This document shows positions 15,856 to 24,792 of a stretch of 38,487 nt of DNA, piece after piece (the stretch's first letter is position 1; each line of letters begins with the position of its first letter). Below the pieces are notes generated by a model. The model had not been told where the DNA came from. It saw nothing but the letters and a program-made list of their open reading frames with translations, and searched no databases. Where the stretch lies: contig CACWJZ010000029.1 of NCBI GenBank assembly GCA_902761365.1, forward strand, positions 1-38,487, in the 5' to 3' direction. Made by a program: the position numbers and the translations under genes. The DNA comes from an uncultured Eubacteriales bacterium. GTDB lineage: Bacteria > Bacillota > Clostridia > Christensenellales > CAG-138.

Positions 15856-18054
15856 TTACCAGATACGGTAGGCCATCAGGAAGTGGTTGGTCCAGTACTT
15901 GGTGCTGACGCTGCGCTTGACCACACTGCCGGCGGAGCTGCTGGCGTCGATCATGCGCCCGCTGCCGATGTAGATGCCCACATGGCCGGAGGATTCGCTG
16001 CTGCCGGAGAACACCAGGATGTCGCCCTTCTTGAGCTTGTCCATATCGTCGATCCGCGTGAATTTGCTGCAGGTCCGCCAGCGGACGCTGGTCATGTAGC
16101 TGATGTTCACCCCCGCCTGCTTCAGGCACCAGTAGACGAGACCGGAGCAGTCGAAGCTGTCCGGGCCCTTACCGCCCCGCACGTAGGGGCAACCCACGCG
16201 GCTTTCGGCGGCTTTAATGAGGCCCTCTACCCCATGGCCGTAGTTGCCACCGCCATGACCGGGTTTAGGCGTCTTCGTGGGCTTCGGCGTGGCCGTTTCC
16301 TCGGGTTCGCGGTAGGGCGTGGCCGTGATCTCAGGGGTATTCGTGACCTCAGGCGTCCGCGTCGGCTTCGGCGTCTTGGTGGGCTTCGGCGTGGGCGTAT
16401 CCGTCACCTCAGGCGTCCGCGTCGGCTTCGGCGTCTTCGTGGGCTTGGGTGTCTCGATCTCAATGAGCTCGTCGGTGCCGTGGGGCGTCCGGGTCGGCTT
16501 GGGCGTCTTCGTCGGTTTGGGCGTAGGCGTCTTGGTCGGCTTCGGTGTCCGCGTAGGCTTCGGCGTTTTGATCTCCACGATGCCGTCGGTGCCATGGGGC
16601 GTCCGCGTCGGCTTCGGCGTCCGGGTCGGTTTCGGCGTGGGCGTCTTGGTCGGCTTCGGTGTCCGCGTGGGCTTTGGCGTCTTCGTAGGCTCCGGCGTGG
16701 GCGTCTTAGTGGCCTTGGGCGTCCGCGTCGGCTTCGGCGTCTTCGTAGGCTCCGGCGTGGGTGTCTTCGTCGGCTTCGGTGTCCGCGTAGGCTTTGGAGT
16801 CTTGGTAGGCTCCGGCGTAGGCGTCTTCGTGGGCTTCGGGGTCTTGGTGGGCTTGGGCGTGGAGGATCGTGCGTCGTCGGACAGGAGCGTCTTCAAGGTC
16901 TCCGGCCCGGCCTCCCCGTCCACCTCTAGATCATTGCGGGTTTGGAAGTCTTCCACCGCATGGACCGTGGCCTCGGTATAGTTGCCCGTGATCTGATTGG
17001 CCTTCAAAAAGCCGTACTTCATCAGCAACCGCTGGAGGGAGACCACGTCGTCCCCCCTGGCGCCCATAGCGAAGGCATGGGCGGCGGTATCGTCGTCGTT
17101 CAACATGGACACGGTGCCGGGGCTCAGGTTCCCGTCGGCCACCAGGCCGTTGTCCTCCTGGAACCGCTTCACCGCCTGGGCGGTGAGCCGGCCGTAGACG
17201 CCGTCGGGACGGATGGTCAGATACCCCAGCTCCAGCAGTCGCTGCTGCCAGATCAGGATCTGATCGGACTGGTCCCCGATCCGCAGGGAGTTGGCCACGG
17301 GGCCGTCCCCGAAGAGGGTCTCCAGCACAACGGAATCCACGGATACCCCGTTTCCCAGCTTGTTCCGCTCCCGGAACCGCTGCACGGCATCGGCGGTCTC
17401 ACCGCCGAAGTAGCCGTCCGGAGATACGGCCAAGTAGCCCAGCTCGACGAGCCGCTCCTGGATGTTCTCCACCTCCATACCCCGATCCCCGGGCAGCACG
17501 GCGTAGAGGGCGGCATTCTCGTCGTTCAGTTTCAAAAAGGTCTTCTCATCGCAAAGGCCCGTTTCAGGCAGGCCGTTGCGCCGCTGGAACAAGGCCATGG
17601 CGGAGGCCACGCCGGCCTCGTACACGTCCTCGGGCTGCTCGAACTCCAGATACTCCAACGTCATGAGCCGGATCTGGATGTCCAGCACGATGGGGGAGCG
17701 CATGCCGACGCCAATCACGTCCCCATTCAGGGGGTTCAGGGTGGGTGTGGGCGAGGGCACCTCCGTGGGCACGGCCGTGGGCACGGGGGAGGGTGGCGCT
17801 GTGGGGGCAGGCGTCGCGGCCATGGCCTCGGCGATCCGGCCCCGGGGCATGGGCGTGGGAGTCACCTGAACCACGTGCTCGTTGCGGTCCAGATCCGGTT
17901 CCTCCACCTCCACCGCCTGGAAGGAGCGCTGCAGGAACTCCCGGGTGATGAGCCCACCAGTCACAAAGAGGCCCGTCACGAGTATGACCAGGACCCAGAC
18001 CAGCGCTGCGCTGCCCTTGCCCTGTTCTTTTCCGTTCGGTGTCCGCCGTTTCAT
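15856..18054 (-). CDS. Membrane-anchored NlpC/P60 peptidoglycan hydrolase with peptidoglycan-binding repeats and TP-rich linker
   Basis: This surface enzyme has 732 residues and is expected to cut stem-peptide bonds in peptidoglycan. The order is: a basic cytoplasmic tail and one membrane helix (about 19-36, [18 protein letters not shown]); a Pro/Thr spacer (about 65-105); four peptidoglycan_binding_1-like repeats (about 112-395, each with a QxxLxxLGYL-type core); a Thr-Pro-Lys repeat linker (about 397-605); and an NlpC/P60 domain with catalytic Cys636 in FDCSGLVYW and His691 in SGHVGIYIG. The start at 18054 has AGGAGGG upstream on the minus strand. Catalytic residues are intact, unlike in the related lipoprotein at 28927. 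It is a single-gene unit after the M20 gene terminator. Confidence 0.92.
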   Translation of the reverse strand: MKRRTPNGKEQGKGSAALVWVLVILVTGLFVTGGLITREFLQRSFQAVEVEEPDLDRNEHVVQVTPTPMPRGRIAEAMAATPAPTAPPSPVPTAVPTEVPSPTPTLNPLNGDVIGVGMRSPIVLDIQIRLMTLEYLEFEQPEDVYEAGVASAMALFQRRNGLPETGLCDEKTFLKLNDENAALYAVLPGDRGMEVENIQERLVELGYLAVSPDGYFGGETADAVQRFRERNKLGNGVSVDSVVLETLFGDGPVANSLRIGDQSDQILIWQQRLLELGYLTIRPDGVYGRLTAQAVKRFQEDNGLVADGNLSPGTVSMLNDDDTAAHAFAMGARGDDVVSLQRLLMKYGFLKANQITGNYTEATVHAVEDFQTRNDLEVDGEAGPETLKTLLSDDARSSTPKPTKTPKPTKTPTPEPTKTPKPTRTPKPTKTPTPEPTKTPKPTRTPKATKTPTPEPTKTPKPTRTPKPTKTPTPKPTRTPKPTRTPHGTDGIVEIKTPKPTRTPKPTKTPTPKPTKTPKPTRTPHGTDELIEIETPKPTKTPKPTRTPEVTDTPTPKPTKTPKPTRTPEVTNTPEITATPYREPEETATPKPTKTPKPGHGGGNYGHGVEGLIKAAESRVGCPYVRGGKGPDSFDCSGLVYWCLKQAGVNISYMTSVRWRTCSKFTRIDDMDKLKKGDILVFSGSSESSGHVGIYIGSGRMIDASSSAGSVVKRSVSTKYWTNHFLMAYRIW
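16270..16865 (-). repeat. Tandem repeats encoding the [12 protein letters not shown] linker
   Basis: An imperfect 18-bp unit coding for T-P-K-P-T-K/R is reiterated across about 600 bp of the NlpC/P60 gene. Two longer sub-blocks end in [10 protein letters not shown] and [10 protein letters not shown], showing that larger duplications occurred on top of the 18-bp unit. Copy number is likely variable, and the region is prone to assembly collapse. Confidence 0.85.
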
Positions 18055-18168
18055 GGCCGTCTCCCTCCTTTTTCTTATATCTTATTGTAGCGAATTTTCG
18101 TCCTTTTTGTGTTAACGCCTCGTAAACAAACTGCGGGAAAAATGCAACATAGAAATGACAAAACTCAC

Positions 18169-18202
18169 AAAAACGAACAGCGCCTGGAGCGATCCGGGCG
18201 CT
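18169..18202 (-). terminator. Terminator of the M20 peptidase gene
   Basis: Read on the minus strand, AGCGCC and GGCGCT arms with an inner GGA/TCC pairing (18179-18202) are followed by GTTCGTTTTT, 17 bases after the peptidase stop codon. Confidence 0.75.
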
Positions 18203-18219
18203 GAGAAAGATGCATTGCC

Positions 18220-19417
18220 TTATTCCGCCGCCAGGCGCTTGAGGCATTCGGCCATGAAGCGGGTGTTGAAGAGCATCTCGGAGAGGAGGGGCGTAGGTGC
18301 CGCCGCCGATGGAGATGGGCTTGGATGCCCGGTCGCCGGAGAGCTCCCCGTACACGTCCATGAGGGTGCTGACCAGCTCGGTCTCGGGGGCGATGTAGTG
18401 GCCCAGGGAGTTGGACCGCTCCTTGACGGCAAAGCCCAGGGCGCCCATGCGCTCGTCGATGGGCCCTGTGAGCTGCTCGAAGGTCATGGAGGCGGGGTAG
18501 CGGATGTCGAAGCCGATGGTGACGCCAGCTTCGTCAGCGGTGAGGATGGTAGGGGCCAACGTCAGGCGGCCGGAGGCGTCGGTGAAGTCCACGCCCAACC
18601 CCTCGCCGTGGTTGTAGCCGCAGAGGAGCTTGACCAGCCCGGCGAAGGTCTCCCGATCCGCCGCGGGCAGGTCCGCTTCGCTGAGGGCCTTCAGGAGCTT
18701 CGCAAGGGCGTTATCCGCGTGGTCCGGCATGGAGGCGTGGCCCTCCTTGCCCTTGGTGGCGATGGCGGGGACTATGGCCGCCGCTTCACCGGGGATCACG
18801 TTCGTGGCGGTGCCCACCTTGGCCCGGACGGCGCAGGCATACTTCTTTTCGAAGAACATGTGGGAGATGTTCATCTCGGAATTGACCACGGGGTAAGTGG
18901 CGTCGGGGGTGAAGGCCATGGTGGGCTCCCCCTCCACCTCCCGGTACCGCTCCATGCCCGTGGAGCCCCGCTCCTCGTCGCAGCCCAGGAGGATGCGGAC
19001 CCGGCGCTTCATCTTGGCGCCGCTCTCCTTCAGGGCGTAGAGGGCGTAGAGGGCGGACACTGCCGCACCCTTGTCGTCCGCCGTGCCCCGGCCGTACATA
19101 GCCCCGTCGTGGATCTCGGCGCCGTAGGGGGGATAGGTCCAGCCCGTGCCCTCGGGGACCACGTCCAGATGGGCCATCACGGCCACCAGCTCGTCGCCTT
19201 CCCCGTACTCCACCACGCCGCAGCGGGCTTCCACGTCCCACACCTTTTCAAAGCCCAGCTTTTGGGCGATTTCCTGAGCCTTCCGCAGGGCGTTGAACAC
19301 GTTTTCGCCGTAGGGCATCCCCTCCTTGGGCTCGCCCCGGGACACGGAGGGTATGCGGATCAATTCCTGCAGGTCCTTCACCTGGTTCTCAAAGCTCTTT
19401 TCAATGATGTCGTGCAT
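18220..19417 (-). pseudogene. M20 family dipeptidase (PepV/Sapep-like), frame broken near the C terminus
   Basis: The family comprises cytoplasmic zinc or manganese dipeptidases. The start is the ATG at 19417, six bases after GGAGG; an overlapping ATG at 19423 would have no spacing. Metal ligands are seen in order: His in MAHLDVVPEG, Asp in GRGTADDKGA, the Glu pair in LGCDEERGS and Asp in TPDATYPVV. The frame matches the family to SIGGGTYA, then shifts near 18285-18293. The remaining 22 residues (LLSEMLFNTRFMAECLKRL and so on) are in another frame. About 60 residues expected between these parts, including the last metal-binding His region, are absent, so the span encodes about 399 codons instead of about 460. 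A true frameshifting deletion or an assembly error both fit. Confidence 0.82.
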
Positions 19418-19447
19418 AATCATCCTCCATCTATATCTTTTTTCTTT

Positions 19448-19476
19448 AGTGTACCACAGGTGTCGAAGAAAATGAA
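19448..19476 (-). promoter_or_regulatory. Extended -10 promoter of the M20 gene
   Basis: On the minus strand TGTGG-TACACT (-10 at 19448-19453) with a weak TTCATT 17 bp upstream, 31 bases before the start codon. Confidence 0.55.
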
Positions 19477-19514
19477 GCCCTAAGAAAGACACAGATTTTC
19501 TACAGTTTGATTTA

Positions 19515-19543
19515 TTGAATCCCGCGGGCGTATGTGATACAAT
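19515..19543 (+). promoter_or_regulatory. Promoter of the PAP2 gene
   Basis: TTGAAT (19515-19520) and TACAAT (19538-19543) are 17 bp apart, 32 bases before the start codon. Confidence 0.75.
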
Positions 19544-19575
19544 ACTGCTTGTTGTAAACGCGGAGAGAGGAACGG

Positions 19576-20250
19576 ATGATCAAAAAGCTCGTCAACTGGA
19601 TACGGAATCTGCTGCCCGGATACGGCTGGGCCTGCTTCCTCTTTTTGGTGTTTTGCCAGTGCACGGTGTTTTGGGCGACCCGCATCCCGCTATCGTACAT
19701 GGAGAAGATCGACCTGTCCATCGCCCTGGACGACATCATCCCCTTCCGGCCCGGCTGGATCTCCATTTACGTGCTGTCCTTCGCCTCCTGGGCGGGGACC
19801 CTCTTTTTGCTGTTCCGGCAGCGGAAGGAGCATGTATACCGGAACTCGACCGCCTACTTCGTGACGCTGATCCTGACCGCTTTTTCCTTCCTGCTGCTGC
19901 CCGGGACCATTGAGCGGCCGGAGGTACCGGGCCGCGGCTTCTTCTCCTGGCTCACCCGGTTCATCTACCTGGTGGACCAGCCCAACAACCTGTGCCCGTC
20001 CCTGCACGTGATCTGCAGCTACTACTGCTGGCGGGCCATCTGGGATACGGAGGGCATCCCGCTCTGGTATCGCCGGTTCAACTTCGTCTTCCTCCTCCTG
20101 GTCTGCTGCTCCATCCTGTTCGTGAAACAGCACGTCTTCGTGGACATCCCCGCCGGGGTGCTGGTGTCGGAGGTGCCGCTGCAGCTGGCCCGCAGGTTCC
20201 GCTGGGAGCGGGCGGGGTACGCTATCGAAAAAAAATGGAAGCGGATATGA
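19576..20250 (+). CDS. PAP2-superfamily membrane phosphatase (inositolphosphotransferase-like)
   Basis: This integral membrane protein has 224 residues and about six hydrophobic segments. It keeps the later parts of the PAP2 phosphatase signature: CPSLHV in place of PSGH (the S-x-H-V form found in the Aur1/Ipt1-like branch) near residue 141, and KQHVFVDIPAG (H-x3-D) near 183-193. The family hydrolyses or transfers phosphate on lipid or prenyl phosphates at the membrane surface. Start ATG 19576 has GAGAGAGGA upstream. Its TGA overlaps the ATG of a decayed GNAT gene. The exact substrate cannot be told. Confidence 0.85.
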   Translation: MIKKLVNWIRNLLPGYGWACFLFLVFCQCTVFWATRIPLSYMEKIDLSIALDDIIPFRPGWISIYVLSFASWAGTLFLLFRQRKEHVYRNSTAYFVTLILTAFSFLLLPGTIERPEVPGRGFFSWLTRFIYLVDQPNNLCPSLHVICSYYCWRAIWDTEGIPLWYRRFNFVFLLLVCCSILFVKQHVFVDIPAGVLVSEVPLQLARRFRWERAGYAIEKKWKRI

Positions 20251-20651
20251 ACTATACAGCACGACCCTTGACCGAGGAATAGGAAACCTTCATCGAAAAA
20301 AAGATCAACGCATATGCCGATTCCATGGCACCGTCGGGCCCGCATACCGAGGAGGAGCAGCTGGTCTTTAAGGTGGAGGATGAGGACGGGAAGGTCGTCG
20401 TCGGCTGTGTCGTGGACATTCACCCATGGAGCCGGGCGGTGCTTGCCCAGCTGTGGGTGGACGAGAGCTGTCGCCATCACGGCCTGGGCTCCATGCTGAT
20501 CCGCACTGCCGAAAACGCCGCCTGCGTGATCCCGTCCTATTGCTGCGACTGGGTATCCGGCTTCTTCTTTTAGAACAGATTCACCCCCAGAGGCAAGCTG
20601 GAGGACTACCCAAAAGGCCATACCGCCTACGAGCTGGAAAAGCGGATCTGA
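20247..20651 (+). pseudogene. GNAT acetyltransferase remnant with two in-frame stops
   Basis: A continuous frame from ATG 20247 (MNYTARPLTEE) to TGA 20651 ([14 protein letters not shown]) reads as a GNAT protein of about 135 codons, interrupted by TAG at codon 12 and again after SGFFF. The acetyl-CoA loop region is still visible ([21 protein letters not shown], compare R-x-x-G-L-G). The stretch between it and the C-terminal DYPKGH motif no longer matches the fold ([15 protein letters not shown]), which indicates decay by small indels. It overlaps the PAP2 stop by four bases, so it was once translationally coupled. Confidence 0.85.
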
Positions 20652-20713
20652 CGCCCCCTTGCGTGACGCCCTTTGGCGGCACCAAAAGGCGCGGAAGAAG
20701 GACGAATACCCGG

Positions 20714-20743
20714 TTGTCAAAGGGCCGCCGGTTGTGGTATAGT
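20714..20743 (+). promoter_or_regulatory. deoD promoter, extended -10
   Basis: TTGTCA (20714-20719), an 18-bp spacer, then TATAGT (20738-20743) preceded by TGTGG. Confidence 0.7.
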
Positions 20744-20773
20744 AATAGAAAACGATCGGGAGGTAAGAAACCC

Positions 20774-21487
20774 ATGAAGCAATTGAATCTCACGCCCCAC
20801 ATCGGCTGCGCGCCGGAGGATTTCGCCAAGACCGTGCTCATGCCCGGAGACCCCCTGCGGGCAAGGATGATCGCGGAGACCTACTTCACCGATGCGGAGC
20901 TGGTCAACAACATCCGGGGCGTCCAGGGCTACACCGGCTACTACAACGGCAAGCGGGTGTCCGTCATGGCCAGCGGCATGGGCATGCCCGCCATCGGCAT
21001 CTACTCCCACGAGCTCTTCAACTTCTTCGGCGTGGAGAGCATCATCCGCGTGGGCTCCGCCGGCGGCATGAACCCCGATCTGAAGCTCTTCGACATCGTC
21101 ATCGGCCAGGGCGCCTGCTACAACAGCAGTTTCGTGAGCCAGTACGCCCTGCCCGGCACCTACTCCGCCATCGCCGACTTCGGCCTCTGCCGCAAGGCGG
21201 TGGACGAGTGCGAGAAGCGGGGCCTCCGGTACAAGGTGGGGAACCTGCTCTCCTCCGACAACTTCTACAACGACGCCGTGGACCAGACCGCCTGGGTGAA
21301 GATGGGCGTGCTGGCGGCGGAGATGGAGGCCGGCGCCCTCTACATGAACGCGGCCCGGGCGGGCAAAAAGGCCCTGTGCATCTGCACCATCTCGGACCTC
21401 ATCGTCGGCGGCGAAGCCACCACCCCCGAGCAGCGGCAGAACGCCTTCCACGACATGATCAAGGTCGCTTTGGAGATCGCGGAATAA
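20774..21487 (+). CDS. deoD: Purine-nucleoside phosphorylase, DeoD type
   Basis: DeoD catalyses reversible phosphorolysis of purine (deoxy)nucleosides to base and (deoxy)ribose-1-phosphate in nucleoside salvage. The protein has 237 residues, the usual length for the hexameric bacterial class. Visible motifs are the phosphate-binding MPGDPLRAR near the N terminus, RVGSAGGMN (about 92-100), the nucleoside-binding EMEAGALYM (about 183-191) and the catalytic Asp in [10 protein letters not shown]. Start ATG 20774 has GGGAGG about ten bases upstream. It is a single gene with its own promoter and terminator. Confidence 0.96.
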   Translation: MKQLNLTPHIGCAPEDFAKTVLMPGDPLRARMIAETYFTDAELVNNIRGVQGYTGYYNGKRVSVMASGMGMPAIGIYSHELFNFFGVESIIRVGSAGGMNPDLKLFDIVIGQGACYNSSFVSQYALPGTYSAIADFGLCRKAVDECEKRGLRYKVGNLLSSDNFYNDAVDQTAWVKMGVLAAEMEAGALYMNAARAGKKALCICTISDLIVGGEATTPEQRQNAFHDMIKVALEIAE

Positions 21488-21503
21488 CCTTTTCACAGTA
21501 TGC

Positions 21504-21531
21504 AAAAGCAGCCCAACAGGGCTGCTTTTTG
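21504..21531 (+). terminator. Terminator of deoD
   Basis: AAAAGCAGCCC (21504-21514) and GGGCTGCTTTT (21519-21529) form an 11-bp stem with an AACA tetraloop and a T-rich 3' arm. Confidence 0.9.
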
Positions 21532-21559
21532 GCTTTCCATGGGAGATGCGACTATCCAC

Positions 21560-22046
21560 GAGAGTTGCTCATCAGGAGTGAGCCCCCTTGCGCAAAGAGG
21601 GGAAGGCCCGCAAGGGCCAGGGGGGATCGCTCTCTTTGCGGCCTCGCCGCAAAACATCCCTACCCAGCAACATCACTTTCTCCGTAGGGGCGATTCACAA
21701 GCCTTCCCCTTGCAAGCTTTGCTTGCAGAGAGGGGAAGGGGGACCGCTTGCGGTGGATGAGGTGTTTTCGCCCGCCCATGGTCCGCGCACAAGCGGGCGG
21801 ATCGTGATCCGCCCCTACAGGGTGAGCGCGAAAGTAGGTATGGGTGCCGGTGTATCGCTGCTCATCCCAAAAACTTGTCATCCTGAGCGCAGCGCAGCGA
21901 AGTCGAAGGATCTCGGAACGCAAAAGCTTGTACGCAAGAAAGCCACTCACAACGGCCAGCACCATTCAGAGATCCTTCGACTCAGTCGCTCACGATACTG
22001 ACCGGTTGAGCTTTTCCCTGTACGCTCCTTCGCTCAGGATGACAAT
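21560..22046. repeat. Intergenic cluster of nested palindromes
   Basis: No gene is seen between 21530 and 22141. The region carries several inverted repeats: GTAGGGGCG (21684-21692) with CGCCCCTAC (21810-21818), enclosing CCTTCCCCT/AGGGGAAGG (21702-21710 with 21731-21739) and a GCAAGC-TTT-GCTTGC hairpin. A second unit has TTGTCATCCTGAGCG (21875-21889) paired with CGCTCAGGATGACAA (22031-22045), enclosing a 14-bp pair (21901-21914 with 21969-21982). The TGTCATCCTGAGCG...GAAGGATCTC type is a widespread bacterial intergenic repeat, possibly a non-autonomous mobile or REP-like element. Confidence 0.8.
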
Positions 22047-22141
22047 GGGATATAAAAGGCGGCAACCGACCCACGCCATGAGCCGGTAGCCGTTTCCTCT
22101 TATATGCGGGCATTTAGCCCCATTCTTGTATTCAAGCCGTG

Positions 22142-22672
22142 TCAGCAGCTTTGGACGCCCTTGTAGGCGATGGCCTCCACCTTTTTGCGCACCCGGTCCA
22201 CCTGCAGGCTTTCAGGGGAGCCGAAGGGCAGCTCCCTCTGAAGGGCGGACAGGGGGCCGAAGGGCAGCTCCTGCAGGTCCGTCTTCCGGGCATAGAGGGG
22301 GTCAGCCAGCAGGGAGCTCATCAGCTGGCCATACTTCTCCTTGTCCCGGCCGGTGGCCATCAGCTGCTTGAACCCCACGGCCTTGATGATGAGGTCGAAC
22401 TCATCCCGGGAGAAGTCGGACCAGGGCACGAAGGCCTCCTTGCAGATGGTGCAGCGGCCCTTCTCGTCCAGCTGATGATTGGACTTCTGGCGGCCGCAGA
22501 GGCTGCAGACCTGGATGCACGCATCCTTGGTGGGCTTCCAGACGTGGCCCTCGTCCCGCACCTTGCCGCAGATGGTGCACGTGCAGCCGTTCCAGGCGTG
22601 GCCCTCGTCCCGGATCTTGCCGCAGCGGGTGCATTTGCAGCCGTTCCATTTGTGTCCGAATAAGCATGCCAT
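22142..22672 (-). CDS. Small zinc-ribbon repeat protein of unknown function
   Basis: This protein has 176 residues. The first 85 contain repeated CxxCGK knuckles spaced by H-x-W-N-GC-x-C (CKCTRCGKIRDEGHAWNGC, CTICGKVRDEGHVW, CSLCGRQKSNH, CTICKEAF), giving about four predicted zinc-binding modules in tandem. The C-terminal half is helical and soluble, with no family I recognise. The start is the ATG at 22672, with AGGAGG upstream; the longer open frame reaches into the neighbouring gene and is unsupported. It starts 14 bases after the secreted-protein gene, so the two are almost certainly one operon. Confidence 0.75.
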   Translation of the reverse strand: MACLFGHKWNGCKCTRCGKIRDEGHAWNGCTCTICGKVRDEGHVWKPTKDACIQVCSLCGRQKSNHQLDEKGRCTICKEAFVPWSDFSRDEFDLIIKAVGFKQLMATGRDKEKYGQLMSSLLADPLYARKTDLQELPFGPLSALQRELPFGSPESLQVDRVRKKVEAIAYKGVQSC

Positions 22673-22686
22673 AGGTCGATCCTCCT

Positions 22687-24057
22687 TTATGGTTCGATGA
22701 TCTGTTCCATAAACAGCGGCTGGATCTTGGCCCACACCTTCCCGTAGAGGGGGCTCCACCAGGTGTCGCCCTTGGGCAGCATCACCACGCCGCTCAAGGT
22801 GCGCTTGACCGAGCCCAGATCCCGCAGCAGCTCGCCGGTGCGGGCGTCATGGACGGTGATGTGGGTCAAAGGATAGTGGAGGTGGGTCTCGCCCCTGCTG
22901 ACGCCGCCCTCATAGGTGACCGAGCAAAGGATGATGTAGTCCGCGTCCTCCACGGCGGTGGGGATGTTCTCGACGGGCAGAGCGGCCTCCAGGATCACGT
23001 CGTACCAGGCTTCGGGCTCCTTGTCCGGGACCGTGCGCCGGAACACCACCAGGTAGGTGCCGTCCTCCTTCAGCGCCGTCTCATGGAGCTCCTCCCCATA
23101 TTCGATGGCCGGCGGGGCGATGGGCATCCTTTGGGCGGTGTTCCCTTCCTGCAGGAGCTTGTCCACAGGGTCCGACACGTTCTCGCCCAGCCGCGGCAGC
23201 CAGTCGGACGCCAGCTGGATCAGGGTGGCCTGATCCGCTGTCTCCATGCTGCGGAGGAGCTCGATCATCAGGCCGAAGCGCATCTCCACGGTGATATAGG
23301 GGGAGTCGGACCCCATCCAGGCCGTCAGCAGGGTCTCCCGCCGCCGGTCCGAAGCCAGCAAACCGTTGGCCAGGTGCCGGAAGGAGGAGGCGCCGGTGCC
23401 CCAGGGGTCCTCCTGGAACATGGTGTCCAGGTCCGCCTGCTCGTAGATGCGCACCAGGGGCTTTTCGAGGCTCAGGGCCGCGATATACTGGTCCACGTCC
23501 GCGGCCCCAAAGTCCTCGTTGATCTGCCGGGTGCTGATGATGAAGGCGGACCGGCTGTTGACGGTGCCGTAGGCGGTCAGGCTGGTGAGGCTGATCTCGT
23601 TCCCGCAGGTCAGGAGGATGAGGGTGAAATATTTGGAGTATTCGAGGGAGGTGCTGCCCTCCGCCTGGGCCCGGTCAGCGGCCAGGGTGTACTCATCGCT
23701 GAAGCGCTGGTTGACCATCTGCGCCACCGTGGGGCCCACGTTCTCCCACCCCTGGATGCCCAGGGCCCTCTGGGCGGCGGCGGCCTGGGTCTTGTTGAAC
23801 TCCAGCACCACGGCCTTGCCCGGGGCCATGTAGGGGAGCTGGGCGAATTGCTTCAGATAGTGGCGCTCCAAGCTGGTTTGGGCTTCCTCCATCCGGTCCA
23901 GGGCGTTGCCTGCCATGTGGGCGGTCATGGCCATGGCCCATTGGATGCGGGAGGTGTCGAGACGCTTCGTTTTTTCGTCGTCCTCCTCCGCCCGGGCAGC
24001 GGGGATCAGCAGCAGGCACAGGACGAGGGTCAGGAAAACGCTGACGATCTTTTTCAT
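22687..24057 (-). CDS. Secreted protein of unknown function
   Basis: This protein has 456 residues. The N terminus MKKIVSVFLTLVLCLLLIPA followed by ARAEED is a clear Sec signal peptide with a signal peptidase I site and no lipobox. The mature protein is acidic and has no transmembrane helix, no recognised catalytic motif and no cell-wall anchor. It seems to have an alpha-helical first part (to about 300) and a beta-rich last 130 residues (YLVVFRRTVPDKEPEAWYDV, ADYIILCSVTYEGG). The start at 24057 has AAAGGAG upstream. It is placed between the DUF4375 gene and the zinc-ribbon gene, all on the minus strand. Confidence 0.8.
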   Translation of the reverse strand: MKKIVSVFLTLVLCLLLIPAARAEEDDEKTKRLDTSRIQWAMAMTAHMAGNALDRMEEAQTSLERHYLKQFAQLPYMAPGKAVVLEFNKTQAAAAQRALGIQGWENVGPTVAQMVNQRFSDEYTLAADRAQAEGSTSLEYSKYFTLILLTCGNEISLTSLTAYGTVNSRSAFIISTRQINEDFGAADVDQYIAALSLEKPLVRIYEQADLDTMFQEDPWGTGASSFRHLANGLLASDRRRETLLTAWMGSDSPYITVEMRFGLMIELLRSMETADQATLIQLASDWLPRLGENVSDPVDKLLQEGNTAQRMPIAPPAIEYGEELHETALKEDGTYLVVFRRTVPDKEPEAWYDVILEAALPVENIPTAVEDADYIILCSVTYEGGVSRGETHLHYPLTHITVHDARTGELLRDLGSVKRTLSGVVMLPKGDTWWSPLYGKVWAKIQPLFMEQIIEP

Positions 24058-24118
24058 GGGAGGCTCCTTTGGGTGAGAAGTGGTTGAAAAGCGGTCTTGG
24101 GCAAGACGGAACGGTCCG

Positions 24119-24715
24119 TCAAAACTCAGATATATGGGCCCGGATGTAGGGGATCAGATACTCCTGAATGGGTTTCAGGGCATAGAATGCGTTGTCGAAA
24201 TCGTCAAAGGGGTAGCGCTCCGTTTGCGCCAGGTATCCTTCCATATCGTCCGAGATGAAGGAGGACAGGTCGTTCACGTCGATGCCGTTGTCCCGGACGA
24301 AGGCGTCGAAGAGGGTCTTATGGTCTGCCGCACCGATCTCGTCCAGGGCGGCGGGCAGCAGCGGGGCCAGCTCCCGGCTGGAGTTGACGAAGTACTGGCA
24401 TAGGCCTCCGTTCTCCATTTCCATCTCGTAGTAGTACGCCACGCAAAACGCCTGCGCGGCCCGGGGCAAGGTGGCGACGCCTTCCCGGTCTGTGACCGCC
24501 TGTTCGACCTTCTCGTCCGTCCGGTTCCAAACCGCTGCATACAGCTCGCCATCCGGCAAAGCGATCAATTCCTCCGGCGGCAGTTCCTGGTTGCTGCGCT
24601 GTTTTTTCGATTGTTCCTCCCAATGGGTCAGCTCGTAGAGAGCTTTTTCATACTCCTTTTCATTTGGGACGATGGTTCGCAAAGCTTTCTTTATCGTGTC
24701 GATATTCGTGAACAT
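24119..24715 (-). CDS. DUF4375 protein
   Basis: This soluble protein has 198 residues. The segment YYYEMEMENGGLCQYFVNS (about 100-118) matches the NGGF-x-Q-F/Y-F-x-N signature of DUF4375, followed by the typical helical region with an acidic DFDNAFYAL near the C terminus. A DUF4375 member in Neisseria (DMP19) acts as a DNA mimic that sequesters a repressor; most members have no known role, and that function should not be transferred here without test. The start is the ATG at 24715, with GGGGATAAGGG just upstream. It lies 77 bases after yugP on the same strand. Confidence 0.78.
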   Translation of the reverse strand: MFTNIDTIKKALRTIVPNEKEYEKALYELTHWEEQSKKQRSNQELPPEELIALPDGELYAAVWNRTDEKVEQAVTDREGVATLPRAAQAFCVAYYYEMEMENGGLCQYFVNSSRELAPLLPAALDEIGAADHKTLFDAFVRDNGIDVNDLSSFISDDMEGYLAQTERYPFDDFDNAFYALKPIQEYLIPYIRAHISEF

Positions 24716-24747
24716 TATCCCTTATCCCCTTCGTGCTTCTCTTTTTG

Positions 24748-24781
24748 GTGCTTTTTCTCTTCTCATGAAGAGAAAAAGCAC
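24748..24781 (-). repeat. 3'-UTR stem-loop family, copy 3 (minus orientation)
   Basis: A 14-bp stem (24748-24761 with 24768-24781) begins 11 bases after the yugP stop on the minus strand. It shares the core TTTTTCTCTT/AAGAGAAAAA, with base pairs GTGC/GCAC replacing those of other copies, and the AAAAAGAGAA tail follows in the minus direction. Confidence 0.82.
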
Positions 24782-24792
24782 AGAAGAAATCC

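Noticed and set aside
16270-16865. Possible CRISPR-like repeat array
   Set aside because: The repeats are contiguous, encode an in-frame TP linker and have no unique spacers or cas genes nearby.
16319-16981. Plus-strand open frame rich in Gly/Val/Phe repeats
   Set aside because: It is the antisense shadow of the TP-repeat linker in the NlpC/P60 gene and has no ribosome binding site or family similarity.
17564-18219. Continuation of the M20 reading frame into the NlpC/P60 gene
   Set aside because: After the frameshift the residues have no similarity to M20 and overlap a real gene in its own frame.
20247-20651. Amber codon recoding (for example pyrrolysine) in the GNAT gene
   Set aside because: Sequence around the second TAG no longer matches the GNAT fold and nothing else in the window shows in-frame TAG use.
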